Assembly: GCA_032622095.1 (NCBI GenBank)
Contig: CP136063.1
Location: forward strand, 276,825,426 to 276,889,425
Direction of reading: 5' to 3'
Source of the DNA: Siphonodentalium dalli
Lineage: Eukaryota; Mollusca; Scaphopoda; Gadilida; Siphonodentaliidae
Length of the DNA stretch: 64,000 nt
In this document: positions 23,893 to 36,239 of the stretch, one piece after another
Numbering within the stretch: position 1 is the stretch's first letter
Layout: every line of letters begins with the position of its first letter
Translations under genes and position numbers: made by a program
Notes under the pieces: model-generated
The model's input: only the letters and a program-made list of their open reading frames with translations
Told to the model about the DNA's origin: nothing
The model's database searches: none

Positions 23893-25170
23893 CTGAAAGG
23901 AGCGATAAACATATTGTTAGCACAATAGTTGACATTGCGAGTCCCATGCACATTTAACAGAAACAAAATAAGATTCTATAGTATTGTCCAAATTATTGTA
24001 TCATTTTGTCTATCTATGTGTAGTCGTGGAGATCCCTTTTCCGTAAAATCGCTATTTCGGGAAAACACTTAATATCTATCTTCCCGAACTCGTTGTTTTG
24101 CTCGGTTTGATATATACAACTAATTTAATCAAGAATTGTAGGGAAATGCTCAGACGTCCCCACCGATGCTTCAATCCACTGCTCCTTTTACCACACACCA
24201 GATCCACGCTCTTGTCACGTCCCTGTGTGGCGACACCCGCATATATATATCTAGTCGACCCAGAATAACTGCTTGACCGCGGAGAGATCCCCCGCATCGA
24301 AAACGACCTTCTATTCAGTGCATAAAATTGCATTTACGGTCCGGAAGTTACATCTGGAGTAACGCTAACAGAAGAGTCTCGTGCAGGGAACTTAAGAGGA
24401 TAACACATACTTCATTTAAAATCGTTAAAATTCACCACTTCTTCACTATCCATGGAATTCCAAAGTGTTAGATACTCGAGAGACCCATTTCCTGTTTGTT
24501 CCTCGGAGATGCGATCCGTATTTCAGTTAACCCACGGCCGGTCGTGTCTAAACCAGAGATATACATGTCTAAATGTTATATGGCTAATCCGCACCTCAGC
24601 TAAAGATTGTGTATCTGTTGCCTGAACTTTCTGTAATAGGTTTAGGGGTATAAAATATTAATTTTGAGGCAGAGAGTACTGCAGCAGGAGCTTCTGGCAC
24701 TTAGTACATGTATGCTTCTGGCACTAGGTACATGTATGCGTTTCGCCAACTATTTTCTATGAACTGGGACAGAACATGTGGCAAATTTTTTTTTATATAG
24801 AATTACAGCATATATATATGAAGTCTGTCGTTGTAAAATCTTTAAAAGTGAAATATGCATATATGTTCAACGCCAGATATTTCTCTTGTGTGTTTTGTTG
24901 GTAAAAATAGTAACTGTTGAAATGCCTTGAAAATGAGTTCCATAGAAATATCATTGTCGTTGTTGTTGGGAGTGCAACTAGAAAGAGATAAATAATCTTT
25001 AACCCACGGCCGGTCATTTTCAGTTTCCAAAAGTGCCTCCTTTAGTTAGGAGCACCCAACACAGCGGGTTATATCAATATAAGACTTAGAATTTGCCATA
25101 TCCAAGTTAGAAATGTGAATCGTATCACATGCATATGTTAACAAGTGAGAGATATGTTCCATAAAGCTAG
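23893..25170. other. Netrin intron, 5' of the linker exon; no other gene
   Basis: Two isolated copies of the ttaacccacggccggtcgtg motif (24527 and 24999) foreshadow the tandem array that follows. gcttctggcactTAGTACATGTAT is partly repeated near 24695-24740. No coding feature was found. Confidence 0.5.
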
Positions 25171-25905
25171 CAGTTAACCCACAACCGACCGAGCCCAATT
25201 CATAGATGACTACCCCGTGCTTCAGTTAACCCACAACCGACCGTGCCCACTTCACAGATGACCATGTCTAAAAAAGGATATGACCCGTGCTTCAGTTAAC
25301 ACACGAACAACCATGCCCAATTCATAGATTATTACCCCATGCTTCAGTTAACCCACAACCGACCGTGCCCAATTCATAGATAATCACCTCTAAACAAGGG
25401 TGTGATCCGTGTTTCAGTTAACCCACGACCGACCATGCCCAATTCATATATAGATGACCACGTCTAAAACAGGGTGTGACAATTGTTTCAGTTAACCCAC
25501 GACCGACCATGCCCGATTCATAGATGACCACGTCTAAACCAGGAATGTGACCCGTGCTTCAGCTATCCCATGACCGACCGTGCCCATTTCATAGATGACC
25601 ACGTCCAAAACAGGGATGTGGCCCGTGTCCCAGTTGACCCACGACCGACCGTGCCCAATTCATAGATGACAACGCCGAAACCAGGTATCGACCGTGCCAA
25701 ATTCATATATAGATCACCACGTCTAAAACAGAGTGTGGTCCGTGCTTCAGTTAACCTACGACCGACCATGCTCAATTCATAGATGGCCATGTCTAAAACA
25801 GGGTGTGACCCGTGCTTCAGCCAACCCACCACCGACCATGCCCAATTCATAGATGACCACGTCTAAAACAGGGTGGGATCCGTGCCCCAGTTGACCCACG
25901 ACAGT
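25171..25905. repeat. Degenerate tandem array, ~50-74 bp units
   Basis: About twelve units start ttaacccacgaccgaccgtg and continue cccaattcatagatgaccac and gtctaaaacagggtgtgac. Some are truncated to ~50 bp. The minus-strand open frame across it (25563-25850) is repeat translation, not a gene. Confidence 0.93.
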
Positions 25906-26163
25906 TCGACACATTATATGCATTCTGTAACAATTTAATATGCTAATTATTATGAAAAACGTCTATTTTAAATGTTGTGTTGTCGGGGAAAATTAACCCA
26001 ATTTGGAGACACCAATATACTATTCTTCTTGCGGAATGATATTGGACGCGAAGTTTTTGCTTGTCACAACGAAATAGATTAAGCCGAAAAGACCAAACAC
26101 AACTAGAGGTGGGACTGTCCAAATGGGACTATAAGGATACCACCTCAGTGCAATTGGGCTACA

Positions 26164-26527
26164 TTAAAGTGATGTGAAACACTCCGGTAGGGTGATTCAA
26201 TAGAAATGGAGAATAATATTGCTCAAAGTTGTTATTTTTACGAATATTAATCCAAGTTGCCAACACACACCGTCATTCTGATATATTAATTAAATCCACC
26301 GACTCAGGCCGGCGAAATCATTTGTATTTGTTTGTCGCCAATTTTTGCGTCCCGAATCCAGATGTAAATATTTACAACTGAGCGTTGTTTTGACGATGTT
26401 TTCTATTGAGAGGTATGGTAGATTTCTTTGAAATTTTCGAATATGTTAGTAGAATTCTACATTCTCCAAGTTCGCATAACGCCAGAATACTAACTTATCA
26501 GTTTCACGAACTCGAACAAGTCCATAA
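26164..26527. mobile_element. TTAA-ended MITE (family AGTGATGTGAAACACTCC)
   Basis: It begins TTAA-agtgatgtgaaacactcc and ends gaactcgaacaagtccataa. An inverted copy of the whole element is at 58835-59198, where TTAA flanks both ends. Confidence 0.82.
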
Positions 26528-27094
26528 TATGTCTTTAAGTATAGTCATATTAACAGATTTGCTTTTCTAAAAAAAAAACCCACAAGGAATACAAGCTCGG
26601 ACAGAATTATCCATGTTGCGAACAATTTGGAAAGTTGAAAAAGGGATATAACTCCACTAACAAAAAGGCGGAGGAACCTCATAATCACATTTTTACAGGT
26701 TCCCATGCATGGTACTAAATATGTGTGTCAGTTTTCTAAAAAAATTACTGAAAAATGTAGGAATACAAATTCGGACAAAAATGCGTCCACGTCAGACGGA
26801 CAGACGGATGGCTAGACAGACGGACTTACTAATTCCAATAATAACCCATACAATCGATACGGGGGTATAATTATCTAACAACACGAAGCAGTAATAACCA
26901 ATAATAACACGGACGTATAGGCCCATTTTCCTTACGTTTGTCATCCAGCTATCGAATAAATTTTAGTGCAAAGGTTTTAATACCCGCAAGTTGCGCAACA
27001 TCTATATACATGTGTATTGTATATACGTCGACGCTGAGTCCTGATATACTATATGCGTCCTCACTCTTTTGATTGCTCCTTTTGAGTCGCCCAA
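26528..27094. other. No gene recognised
   Basis: Netrin intron sequence with a cagacggacagacgg-type simple tract near 26795-26825. Confidence 0.5.
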
Positions 27095-27395
27095 TATTAT
27101 AGGTTGTAGTTATGAGGCACAAAGGGTAATGTTACCATGTTGATACATCCCTGACGAGAATTTGTCAATAAATTTGTAACAATATGGGGAGCCTATATAT
27201 CAGCTGTTTAGTAATGTGTTGATTGGGGACATTCCGCCACATATTATATTGTAGATGAGAAGGATATGAGGCACAGAGGGTTAAGTTTCAACAGCGATAC
27301 ATTCCTGACGAGAATTTGTCAATGAAATTGTTACAATTTGGGGAGCCTTTCAGCTTTTGAGTGATTTGTTGATCTGGGACATTCAGAACCCTGAC
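27095..27395. repeat. Two-copy tandem duplication, ~150-bp unit
   Basis: Both copies contain atgaggcaca, tacatccctgacgagaattt (second copy tacattcctgacgagaattt) and tggggagcct, followed by a tgttgat...gggacattc end. They diverge by point changes. Confidence 0.85.
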
Positions 27396-28380
27396 AAGTT
27401 AAATATCAGGACGTAACAAGGCGTCACATCCAATCGCCCGGCCATTGTGCTGAGCAAACAATCGCATTAGGTCCTGTTTCGAGTATAATGGCGTGCCTCT
27501 TGTGTTCAAATCTGAAGCGACAGTTTCCACTTTGAAACGTGTGACGATTATGCAACGAAAAGAAATAGAGAAAACAATTGCCAACACCGGGTTCACAAAT
27601 CTCTGTTAAGGGATCTCAAGGCCCTCGAACTGGGTTCATGCGAAATAACACACAAGTCTGTGCAACAACTCTTATCAGCAAGTACACGAACAACTCTCAT
27701 CAGCCAGTACACGAACAAACAGATTGAGTTTGTTTTATGGGTAACCAATAAGTGTAAAGGTCGAAAAGTTGGTGTCCATACGTTTAGTATGGCACGGGTT
27801 AGCAACTTGCAACTGATGAAGATCTTATTGACTTTTTTCTCTCTTCCTTCTTTGATGATCTCATTTATAAAATATAAATTTTAACTTTAGGATGTTATTA
27901 ATTGAGATATTTTGGAGAGTACGTTCAAAATTATTTTCCAAATTTAGTAAAACCGCTCCGGGCCACTGCTCTCCATCCTAAATTTATGACAAATGAACGA
28001 GGAATCAGGTATATCTGCACAAAATTGGGTCACTGTCTGTCACTGTTCCCTTATTTTTTTACATCCCTATTTTCACATGCTTTGCAGATTCCCTATTCTT
28101 TCTCTTGTTATCCATACATTTGGTACCAACTTCACTTTGTGATTAAATGTATATGACTAATTGGTTTCAGGCCATTTTTCTTTCAGCTTATCCTAATTTA
28201 ACATATCAAAAAGCCTTCGGGCCGTCAGCCAGCATTTCATTTTGACTTTTTACTGTCATCCCGGGATGCTAGGTGTGATTTTCGCTAACCCTACATGATG
28301 TATTACCTGTTCAGACACCCACTTACCACTTATTGGTTACCCATAAAACAAACAGATTGATTTTGTTCTTATTTTTAGTA
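27396..28380. other. Netrin intron, partly an inverted-repeat relic
   Basis: gtttgttttatgggtaacca (about 27728) is repeated in inverse orientation as tggttacccataaaacaaac (about 28333). These could be the ends of an old ~620-bp element. No coding signal was recognised inside. Confidence 0.5.
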
Positions 28381-28780
28381 TTAACCCTTTACCCAACAGA
28401 AGGGCCCTGTGCCAATGCATTCTCTTATATATGCGAGTCGACCATAGGTCGCCTCGCATATATAAGAGAATGCATTGGCTTAACACATTAAAAATTATAA
28501 AATTGTTAAAGAATGTAAGAACAAATGGTAAAAAGTGTTAAAAAAAGATTTTTTTTAGGCCAATGCATTCTCTTATATATGCGAGGCGACCTATGGTCGA
28601 CTCGCATATATAAGAGAATGCATTGGCACAGGGCATAGCTGTAACTATCACAATGTGGTCAAGGAGCCGGTTCCAATGATATCCATATTTGTATGGTTCT
28701 ATTGAGACAGACCGAAGATATTTTAGGCTGTTGAAGCTTTATTTGGCCGGTTTTGGTCGGTTTGTTGGGTAAAGGGTTAA
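28381..28780. mobile_element. piggyBac-like MITE (family CCCTTTACCCAACA) with two hairpins
   Basis: TTAA-ccctttacccaacagaaggg and ggtttgttgggtaaaggg-TTAA form an intact copy. Hairpins are at 28411-28479 and 28559-28626, nearly identical to those at 18991, 48847 and 30644. Confidence 0.93.
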
Positions 28781-28847
28781 TGGAGAAATATCAATAATGT
28801 ATATAAGAACAATATAAGTTTATCTATTTCTCTATTTCCTCTTTAGC

Positions 28848-28931
28848 TCTATTTTTGCGCATTTACCCACTGAGAGTGCCTTGCGTCATCTCTATTTTTG
28901 CACATTTACCCACTGAGAGTGCCTTGCATCC
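28848..28931. repeat. Two-copy tandem duplication, 42-bp unit
   Basis: ctctatttttgcgcatttac plus ccactgagagtgccttgc occurs twice with a few changes. Confidence 0.85.
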
Positions 28932-29172
28932 AGTTAAAGAAATTCATATGGATCGTGCTTCAAACAAGAACGTGTCCAAGGAGGGAGGACCCAAATTTTG
29001 TCAGTTCGAAATGTCATGCCTGAAACAGGGGGTATATAGGAGGTTCGTAATATAGTGAAGTGATTTCCTTGTGATGATAACCCCATGGATGGTCTTTCCT
29101 CAATCTTTAACACAGACAAAGCGACCTGACTAGATTGCTGCTGGCTAACCTGATTGGAGTCTCTGGGTTTGC

Positions 29173-29320
29173 TTAACCCTTTCACGACAGGAGCTTCCTG
29201 AATTTTTGTGAAGACCCTGTGCCAATGCATTCTCTTATATATGCGAGTCGACCATAGGTCGCCTCGCATATATAAGAGAATGCATTGGCCTAACAAATTT
29301 TATATAATTTTTTATAATTG
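29173..29320. mobile_element. Truncated TTAA MITE with one hairpin
   Basis: Starts TTAA-ccctttcacgacaggagctt and carries one complete hairpin (29220-29289). It then stops at an A/T spacer, where the next element's TTAA begins. Confidence 0.82.
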
Positions 29321-29735
29321 TTAAAGGCCCACTTAATTTTCGAATGCCCAGATAACATTATTCCATATTATATACTATTTGGAAGAGGAACCAAAAAAAT
29401 ATATATTCCACCAGAATACGAAGCAGGTGTGGCCTAGGACTGTCCACCAAGTGATAGAGATTCATTCCAAGACCCCCCTTGTCAACCCAGAATGCATCAG
29501 AATTCAAACTAAGAGATAGAGTTATTCCCCTTCCATTGAGTATAATAGACTTTATAGTACAGTCCGGATCAAAATTAAATACAGGACACACATTGGTACC
29601 TCGACAAAAACAACATGTTCCCAGTTTATTCGACCGGATCAGTTAATAATACAATGTTTTCGAGCTTCCTCTTTCAAATGGTATATAACATGGAATATGT
29701 TGTATATATAATGTAATCTGGTGATTCGAAAATTA
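29321..29735. mobile_element. TTAA MITE (family AGGCCCACTTAATTTTCG)
   Basis: TTAA-aggcccacttaattttcg at the left. The right end has tctggtgattcgaaaattaa but lacks the last bases. The interior includes accatttggaagaggaacc-like, gttattccccttccattga and gaccggatcagttaataata text, shared with 41117 and 54094. Confidence 0.85.
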
Positions 29736-30643
29736 AAAAATTATACAAAATTTGTAAGGAATAATGATAAACAATGATAAACATGGCGATCAAATGAAAC
29801 CCAGGACAAGTATAACAGTTGAAATGAAGATAAGACGACAAGAGCCCAATAAACCAAACGAGCCAGCGTCTTACAGCTGAGGCTGATGGATGAAGGTGGT
29901 ACACTCAGATGGACATAGCTCGAAACGCCAACGGAATGTTGGTGTATCGCATCCATCAACGCGTGTAAAACGGGCAATTTCCCGGATATCAATCAGTCGA
30001 CACTAGGTAGTTAGCCTGTCCGCCATCCGTGTTAAATCAATTAAAAGAATTCCACCATTCTCGTCGGCCATCTATTCTGTGAATAGGGTGATAACAGAAA
30101 CACAGCAAAAACCTACCATAAATTTGCTTCGTCGATAGGCGCAGAACAATCAATAAACTTAAAGGCAAGTGACGTTTGGGAGTCACATGGAATATTATAA
30201 ATAAGAACCACCGTTCACCCCCCCCCCCGGTAGCTGCCCCTCATCGTGTTCCCGCGCCCACGCAGCTGCATAATATATAACTTAGAATTAAAGGTTATAT
30301 GCCGTTTTAATCCGACATTTATTCGTTTCCGTTTGTCAAATCCACCAGACAATATACAGATAAACAAATGGGAGTTACCAAGATGGTAACCAGTGCTGTA
30401 GTTAAATCGACATCGATGACAGACACATCGATAACAGGAACATCTTCAATAGGTCTCTTGGTTTGTAAAAGCTATAAACACGTGCTTTGTATCTAGATAA
30501 AACACACAGAAAACCAACAGCGAAGCTGGCATGCACTCGCAGAAAATATCATGCAATATCTCACAAACATCATCGTGTTAATTCGATTAAACGGAAAACA
30601 GAAGGCGGGGGAGTTGCAAATTGCGTCATTTCATATACTGGTG
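29736..30643. other. No gene recognised
   Basis: Netrin intron sequence. The C run at 30218 and short open frames show no family resemblance. Confidence 0.5.
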
Positions 30644-31038
30644 TTAACCCTTTACCAACAAACCGGCCACAACCGGCCAAATAAAGCTTCAACAGCCTAA
30701 AATATCTTCGGTATGTCTCAATAGAACCATACACATATGGATATCATTGGAACCGGCTCCTTGACCACATTGTGATAGTTACAGTTATGCCCTGTGCCAA
30801 TGCATTCTCTTATATATGCGAGTCGACCATATGTCGCCTCGCATATATAAGAGAATGCATTGGCCTAAAAAAAATCTTTTTTTAACACTTTTTACCATTT
30901 TTTCTTACATTCTTTAACAATTTTATAATTTTTAATGTGTTACGCCAATGCATTCTCTTATATATGCGACCTATGGTCGACTCGCATATATAAGAGAATG
31001 CATTGGCACAGGGCCCTTCTGTTGGGTAAAGGTGTTAA
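30644..31038. mobile_element. piggyBac-like MITE (family CCCTTTACCCAACA), inverse orientation
   Basis: TTAA-ccctttaccaacaaaccgg at the left and cttctgttgggtaaaggtg-TTAA at the right. Hairpins are at 30796-30864 and 30955-31005 (the second lost part of its loop). Internal order is reversed relative to 28381. Confidence 0.9.
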
Positions 31039-31298
31039 AATATAGTTCCCCAGAATAACAGGCTACGCTGCAGATATCACAACATAAGTGGACTGATAAA
31101 ATGCTCTCGATATTACTTTTTTTTTAACAAAGACACTTAAATCTATGAGTCAGTACGTAGTGGAAATCATGCAAACAGCAGCCCGTCCTCTTCGTTTGAT
31201 TTTAGGAAGTGAAATAAAAGGTTCTATGGCAAATAAATTCGGCACGTTATTATGACCGACGGGTGGTGTATGTGAGTGCGAAAGAGCTTTAGAAAAAA

Positions 31299-33022
31299 AA
31301 CAGTTCTAATTAAAATTCGACTCTTGAACAAGCTACGCGTTATAGATTCTAAAATGATTTTACTATCATTCGCACTATTCCGCCGCTATAAATAGCTTTT
31401 TCCTGCAATCCCTGACGTCACAACGAACAAATAGTTTTACGATTGACAGATATCTCCTTCGGGTAAATTTTTCGCGAATAACAAAACCGGGTGTTAACTT
31501 TAACTGTTGTAATTCTTGGAAATACTTAATTCTATTCTCATTGCTATGTATCATCGGTCAATTATGGACTCTTTGTGAACGCTTTTAGTGTTTAATTAGT
31601 TATCGTAATATCTATAAGTTTGTAAACACTGTGTGAAATTATCAATGTGACATAATTTATTACGCTATTTTTAGCCTGTGGCAAACGACATGTCTCTTAA
31701 TTATTATAAATTCCGAAAATCGGCTGATTGTCTTCACCGCTTTATCGATACATGTTGTGCAGGAAAGAATCCAGAGATAATTTGGGGACACCTGTTTTCC
31801 AGCAGAGGATACATGTATCCCCAAATAACTTAATAAGGATTCTACACCAAACCAACACAGATCTATACATATATTATAAATATGATTTAATATTTCTGAT
31901 TTCAGAATTGAGCATGCAAACAAAGGCTCTATTGGAACTGCAGATTTTTTATTTACATAGGATATTGTTGAAATGCCTTGAAAAAGTGGAAAATTCAGGT
32001 TGACTCAATACGGTCCACTAGGAATTTGGGGGAATTTGGGGGCATTTGAGCTTCTCGAGTTTGGGCGCCAATACATGTAACAGATATCAAACCAGCCCTG
32101 GATATTTCCCTGATGTTGTGATTGGCCGACACCGATGTAATGCTTCTTGGAAGTAATGGAATTCCCTGCTATTTCATTTAGACTACACTCTTAAAAATAT
32201 AGGTTCTTCAGAGTACCTACGTAGGTACTAAGCTTTGTCCCAGGGGGAGTACCAACTTTTTGGTACTCTGGAGTACCAAAAGTTTAGGTACTCTAGAGTA
32301 CCAAAATGTTTGGTACTCTGGAGTACCAACTTCTTGGTACTCTAGAGTACCAAATTGTTGGTACTCTGGATTACCTAATAATTATTTAAGTTCTACCCGG
32401 GCATTGTGCATATAATACCCACCCCGCATTTATGTCACCCAAGCCATGACGCTCACGATATGAGGTGCCAAGAAATAGATGCTTTCATGATACGCCCTAT
32501 ATATTATCTGAAGTACCAAAATATCAAGACAGGTACTCTGAAGTATTTAGGTACTACGCATAGATCCAGCAATTTGATACTCCAGAGAACAAAACAGCCC
32601 TGATACCGGCAAATTTAACAATGTGACATGTTACATTCCAAATTATGCTGCCGCGTTTAAACATCCAATTAAGTACAAAACCACAAAGACTCCCTTGCAT
32701 AGTGCTAAATGAAATAATCCTACAGATCTACGACCGCGAGTCGACGGGCGGCCATTTTTCACTTTAATTTAATCGTTTGCACACGGCACTCGATATTGAC
32801 ACACCCACGGTCTCACCCAATCAGCATGGAGCCAACGATTGGCACTCTGTGGAGTACCAACTCATGTGGTTCTATAACGCTAAAAAGGCTCTAAAGGCTT
32901 ATAGTACCAAACTGTCTGGTACTATCGCGGCTTTAGGTTCCATGGGGTACCTAAATCAATTGCTTTATTTGAGAGTGTATGTAACGCGTAGCTTGTTCGA
33001 GGGTCTAATTTGTATTAGAACT
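31299..33022. mobile_element. 1.7-kb element with CAGTTCTAAT inverted termini
   Basis: The left end cagttctaattaaaattcga, followed by gaacaagctacgcgtta, pairs with the right end taacgcgtagcttgttcga...attagaactg. A paralogue at 58629-60009 shares both end regions (cttggaagtaatggaattccctg and gattgacagatatctc) and the terminal tctt/gaacaagctacgcg motif. Ends reading CAG...CTG are compatible with hAT-like elements, but no clear target duplication is seen. No transposase frame was found. Confidence 0.8.
32205..32390. repeat. Array of GGTACTCTAGAGTACC palindromes
   Basis: Five or more consecutive ttggtactctggagtaccaa-type palindromes lie inside the 31299-33022 element. Looser copies are near 32510-32600 and 32843-32951. 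Confidence 0.9.
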
Positions 33023-33051
33023 GAAGAAAAACAAGTTGAAACCTGTGATTG

Positions 33052-33183
33052 TTTGTAGAGTTTTGAGGCCTTGAGTTTTGTAGAGTGTTGATGCCTTGTG
33101 TTTTGTAGAGTGTTGAGGCCTTGTGTGTTTTGTAGAGTGTTGAGGCCTTGTGTTTTGTAGAGTGTTGAGGCTTTGTGTTGCAT
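33052..33183. repeat. Tandem repeat, ~25-27 bp unit
   Basis: Five copies of ttgtagagtgttgaggcctt with slightly variable spacing. Both minus-strand open frames over it are repeat artefacts. Confidence 0.93.
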
Positions 33184-33325
33184 CTATATGTGAATCATTG
33201 TGATTGGTACAATGCAGGTTTTGGTATTCGACGTTATGCGTGTATCCAAACAGCTTTGTGGATCGGTGTTGTTCATGGGCAACCAGTTCAATCATTGTGG
33301 GTTGGGTAGGTTATAGAGGATATCA

Positions 33326-33541
33326 TTAACCCTTTCAGTGCCAAGTCCGAATTTTGTATCAACCCATATTTCCTTGATCATTTTTTCAAATTTATTGATT
33401 ATAATAATATGATACATTGATGGAAAGAACTCTTAGAGCTCTTTCCATCAATGTATCACATTATTATAATCAATAAATTTGAAAAATGATCAAGGAAATA
33501 TGGGTTGATACAAAAATCGGACTTGGCACTGAAAGGGTGAA
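33326..33541. mobile_element. Near-perfect palindromic TTAA MITE
   Basis: TTAA-ccctttcagtgccaagtccg runs to tgatacattgatggaaagaa. After a tiny loop the sequence reads back to cggacttggcactgaaaggg (right TTAA now TGAA). Arms of about 100 bp differ at very few positions, suggesting recent origin or gene conversion. Confidence 0.92.
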
Positions 33542-33656
33542 CACTTACTATTTTAACATTTTTGTTGTCGATAAAAACCGAATATTAGCTGGATATTATT
33601 AATGATATGTGATTGTTGCGCTATACCGACAGATATCAAAATATGGTACAGAACAT

Positions 33657-33752
33657 TTGCAGAATGAGGTCCACAGAGGGTGAATTCAATGACGCCACCC
33701 CACACAGCGGGTTAGCGTCATCAAGATCATCCTCTGGGGACCTCATTGTGCA
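33657..33752. repeat. Palindromic MITE (TGCAGAATGAGGT family)
   Basis: ttgcagaatgaggtccacag and gaggg pair with cctctggggacctcattgtg. Its middle ccccacacagcgggttagcg resembles copies at 33954, 51188 and 58203. Confidence 0.85.
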
Positions 33753-33953
33753 TGACCTCATCTGCAGATGGTGAAGTTAGCGATGTGTAACCATTGGGCA
33801 CCTCGATTATATATTGTGTCGTATGCCAATTTGGGGGTATAGGTAAACTAAACTAAAACAGAAAAAGAAACTTGCTAAAGAAGTTTCTAAAGAAACTAAA
33901 AAAAAATCCTTAATTTGACCATAAAGATACTATCCAGAGGAGATTAGGCCTAA

Positions 33954-34046
33954 GCAAAATGAGGTTCCCAGAAGGTGAATTTAGTGATACTAGTCCGCTG
34001 TGCGGATTAGCGTCACTAAATTCACCTTCTGGGGACCTCGTTTTTT
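33954..34046. repeat. Palindromic MITE (TGCAGAATGAGGT family)
   Basis: gcaaaatgaggttcccagaa and gtgaatttagtgatactag pair with cactaaattcaccttctggg and gacctcgtttt. Confidence 0.85.
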
Positions 34047-34455
34047 TTTCAAATACCCGGCACCATGCATATTTCGAGGCAGAACTTATGCGATGTGTGG
34101 TTTCTGAACATGGGGACTCATAATATAGCAGCGTACAATCAAAGGGTGATGCAACACAATGGTGCTTAGAAACGAGGTAAGAGTGTTTTGTATCAAAACT
34201 CGGTACATGGATGTAAATTTGCCGCGCTATCAATATTTATGCATGCATAGAGCATGACACAATTATTCTGTGGTATTTGCTCCTTCCTATACATATATAG
34301 GGCTCGGTTAGGTTTAACACAAACTGTCGATTCTCATTATGTTACATGCGTTTAGCAAGATATAGACTGGTGTTATAGTTGAGGAACTCCTGTGTGAATA
34401 TTGTCCAAAACCTTTGAGTTAATTGACTTGAACACCAGCATAAATGTTAGAGAAT
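34047..34455. other. No gene recognised
   Basis: Netrin intron sequence. Nothing conserved was seen. Confidence 0.5.
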
Positions 34456-34711
34456 TTAACCCTTCCATGACTGGAGTTTCCTGAAATTTTGCGAAAACCA
34501 TGTGTCAGTACAATATCTTATATATGCGAGTCTCCCATAGGGCGCCTCGCATATATAAGATAATGCATTGGCCTAACAATATTTACCTTGATCTTGTAAG
34601 CCCATGTATTCTCTTATATTCTCCCTGTGTGAGACTCGCATATATAAGAGAATGCACTGACACATGGTCTTTAATGCTGCACCAGCGCGACTCCCGCCAT
34701 GAAAGGGTTAA
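34456..34711. mobile_element. TTAA MITE (family CCCTTTCATGACGGGAGC) with two hairpins
   Basis: TTAA-cccttccatgactggagttt at the left and gactcccgccatgaaaggg-TTAA at the right. It holds one good hairpin (34503-34573) and one degraded (34600-34672). Confidence 0.9.
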
Positions 34712-35539
34712 AAACACCATGCATATTCCCAATTGTACTCGTTCAAATCAGAATCCACAGGAGCACCTTATTTATATACATTGTATCCTAATCAGTCCCT
34801 TATTCGTCATTTTCTTGTATTTTGAACCAATTTTTTTAATATATATATATTTACAGCAATGCACGATCTCAGGTAATTCGTCGCATATGAATATCTATTG
34901 ATTGATAAACGTGGAATACATGTATTCTATAAGCGAGATCACAAAGTCGCCATCATACTGGATTCATCTCATATTTTTTGGTAATGATGTTTCTACACAC
35001 TTTTATAATTTGTTCACATTTATCCAATATGAAGGCCATAGCTCCATTTAAAGGATTGGATGAATGAATGTCAGCTATTTTCAGGCTAATGGCTTTTATA
35101 AATACAGAGATCTTACTATATCCACGTATTAGAAGATTGTAAAACTACATGATTCAAAATACAAGCAGCGACGAGACTGAAGGGACGGTTTATTTCACAT
35201 AAGACATCCATTCAAAAACGTGCACTCATGAAATCGAGAGAAAATGAAACTAACGAGTTGGATTCTCTGTGCTATTATTTGGAGGGGACCCTGTAAACAA
35301 GACGAGAAAAGACACGTAAAGAGAAGCTAGTGGAGATACATCACAGAAAAAGACATTGTAAAGGAGACAGAAGAAATATCTCACATATATAAAGACAAAT
35401 CTAGAAAGACGAACACACAGTTTTGATCAACCAAAAAGAATATTATGTTATTGTAAGATACATTTATCACAAACGGCGCGCAATGAAATATATAACAGTA
35501 ATGCAATTTAATGTCAAATATTCCCAATTAATTTGAGTA
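34712..35539. other. No gene recognised
   Basis: AT-rich netrin intron sequence without exon-like frames or strong repeats. Confidence 0.5.
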
Positions 35540-35924
35540 TTAACCTTTCATGACGGGAGATTCCTGAATTTTTGCGAAAACCCTGTGGCAATGCATTCTC
35601 TTATATATGCGAGTTGACCATGGTCTCTTAGCATATATAAGAGAATGCATTGGCCTAACAAATGTTATATGATATGTTATAACTGTTTAAAAAAGTAAGA
35701 AAAAATGAATTTTTTTTAAAAAGAATGTAAGAAATAACGATAAATAAATGATAAAAATTGTTAAAGAATGTAAGAAAAATTAATAAAAAATGACAAAATT
35801 TGTTAGGCCAATGCATTCTCTTATATATGCGATATGACCTATGGTCGACTCGCATATATAAGAGAATGCATTGTCACAAAATTTTAATGTTGCGCCAGCG
35901 CAGCTCCCGTCATCAAAGGGTTAA
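35540..35924. mobile_element. TTAA MITE (family CCCTTTCATGACGGGAGC) with two hairpins
   Basis: TTAA-cctttcatgacgggagattc at the left and cgcagctcccgtcatcaaag plus gg-TTAA at the right. Hairpins are at 35587-35655 and 35805-35872, separated by A/T spacer copies of gttaaagaatgtaagaaa. Confidence 0.9.
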
Positions 35925-36074
35925 TAGAGGTATCGGTAGTTTTAGCTTTGACAATATTGTAACATTTTTGTTGCATACTTGTGCACGCACCTTAACCTCC
36001 AACAAAGGACAGCAAATTTGTTTCCGATTCGTGACTGTATATACGCAAAATCAAGGTGAGATCCAGATACACAT

Positions 36075-36239
36075 TTAAACGTTTCTTTTCACTAAATGGA
36101 TTCTCTCGTTCAGTATATATAAGTATACATACATCGTCTCCTTATATTTCCTGAACATTCCTACAGATGTATAATAGACCATTTCAATGCATATTATTTT
36201 TAACCCAAGAGAGAATCCATTTAGTGAAGAAAGGTTTAA
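36075..36239. mobile_element. TTAA MITE (family CCCTTTCTATACT...), short variant
   Basis: TTAA-acgtttcttttcactaaatg and catttagtgaagaaaggt-TTAA form inverted ends around tcctgaacattcctacagat. It is 535 bp from the EGF3 exon of netrin. Confidence 0.82.

Noticed and set aside
25563-25850. 95-codon minus-strand open frame
   Set aside because: Repeat translation of the ~70-bp tandem array.
25171-25905. Possible CRISPR-like array of regular repeats
   Set aside because: Units are contiguous and diverged, without unique spacers, in a eukaryotic intron. It is an ordinary minisatellite.
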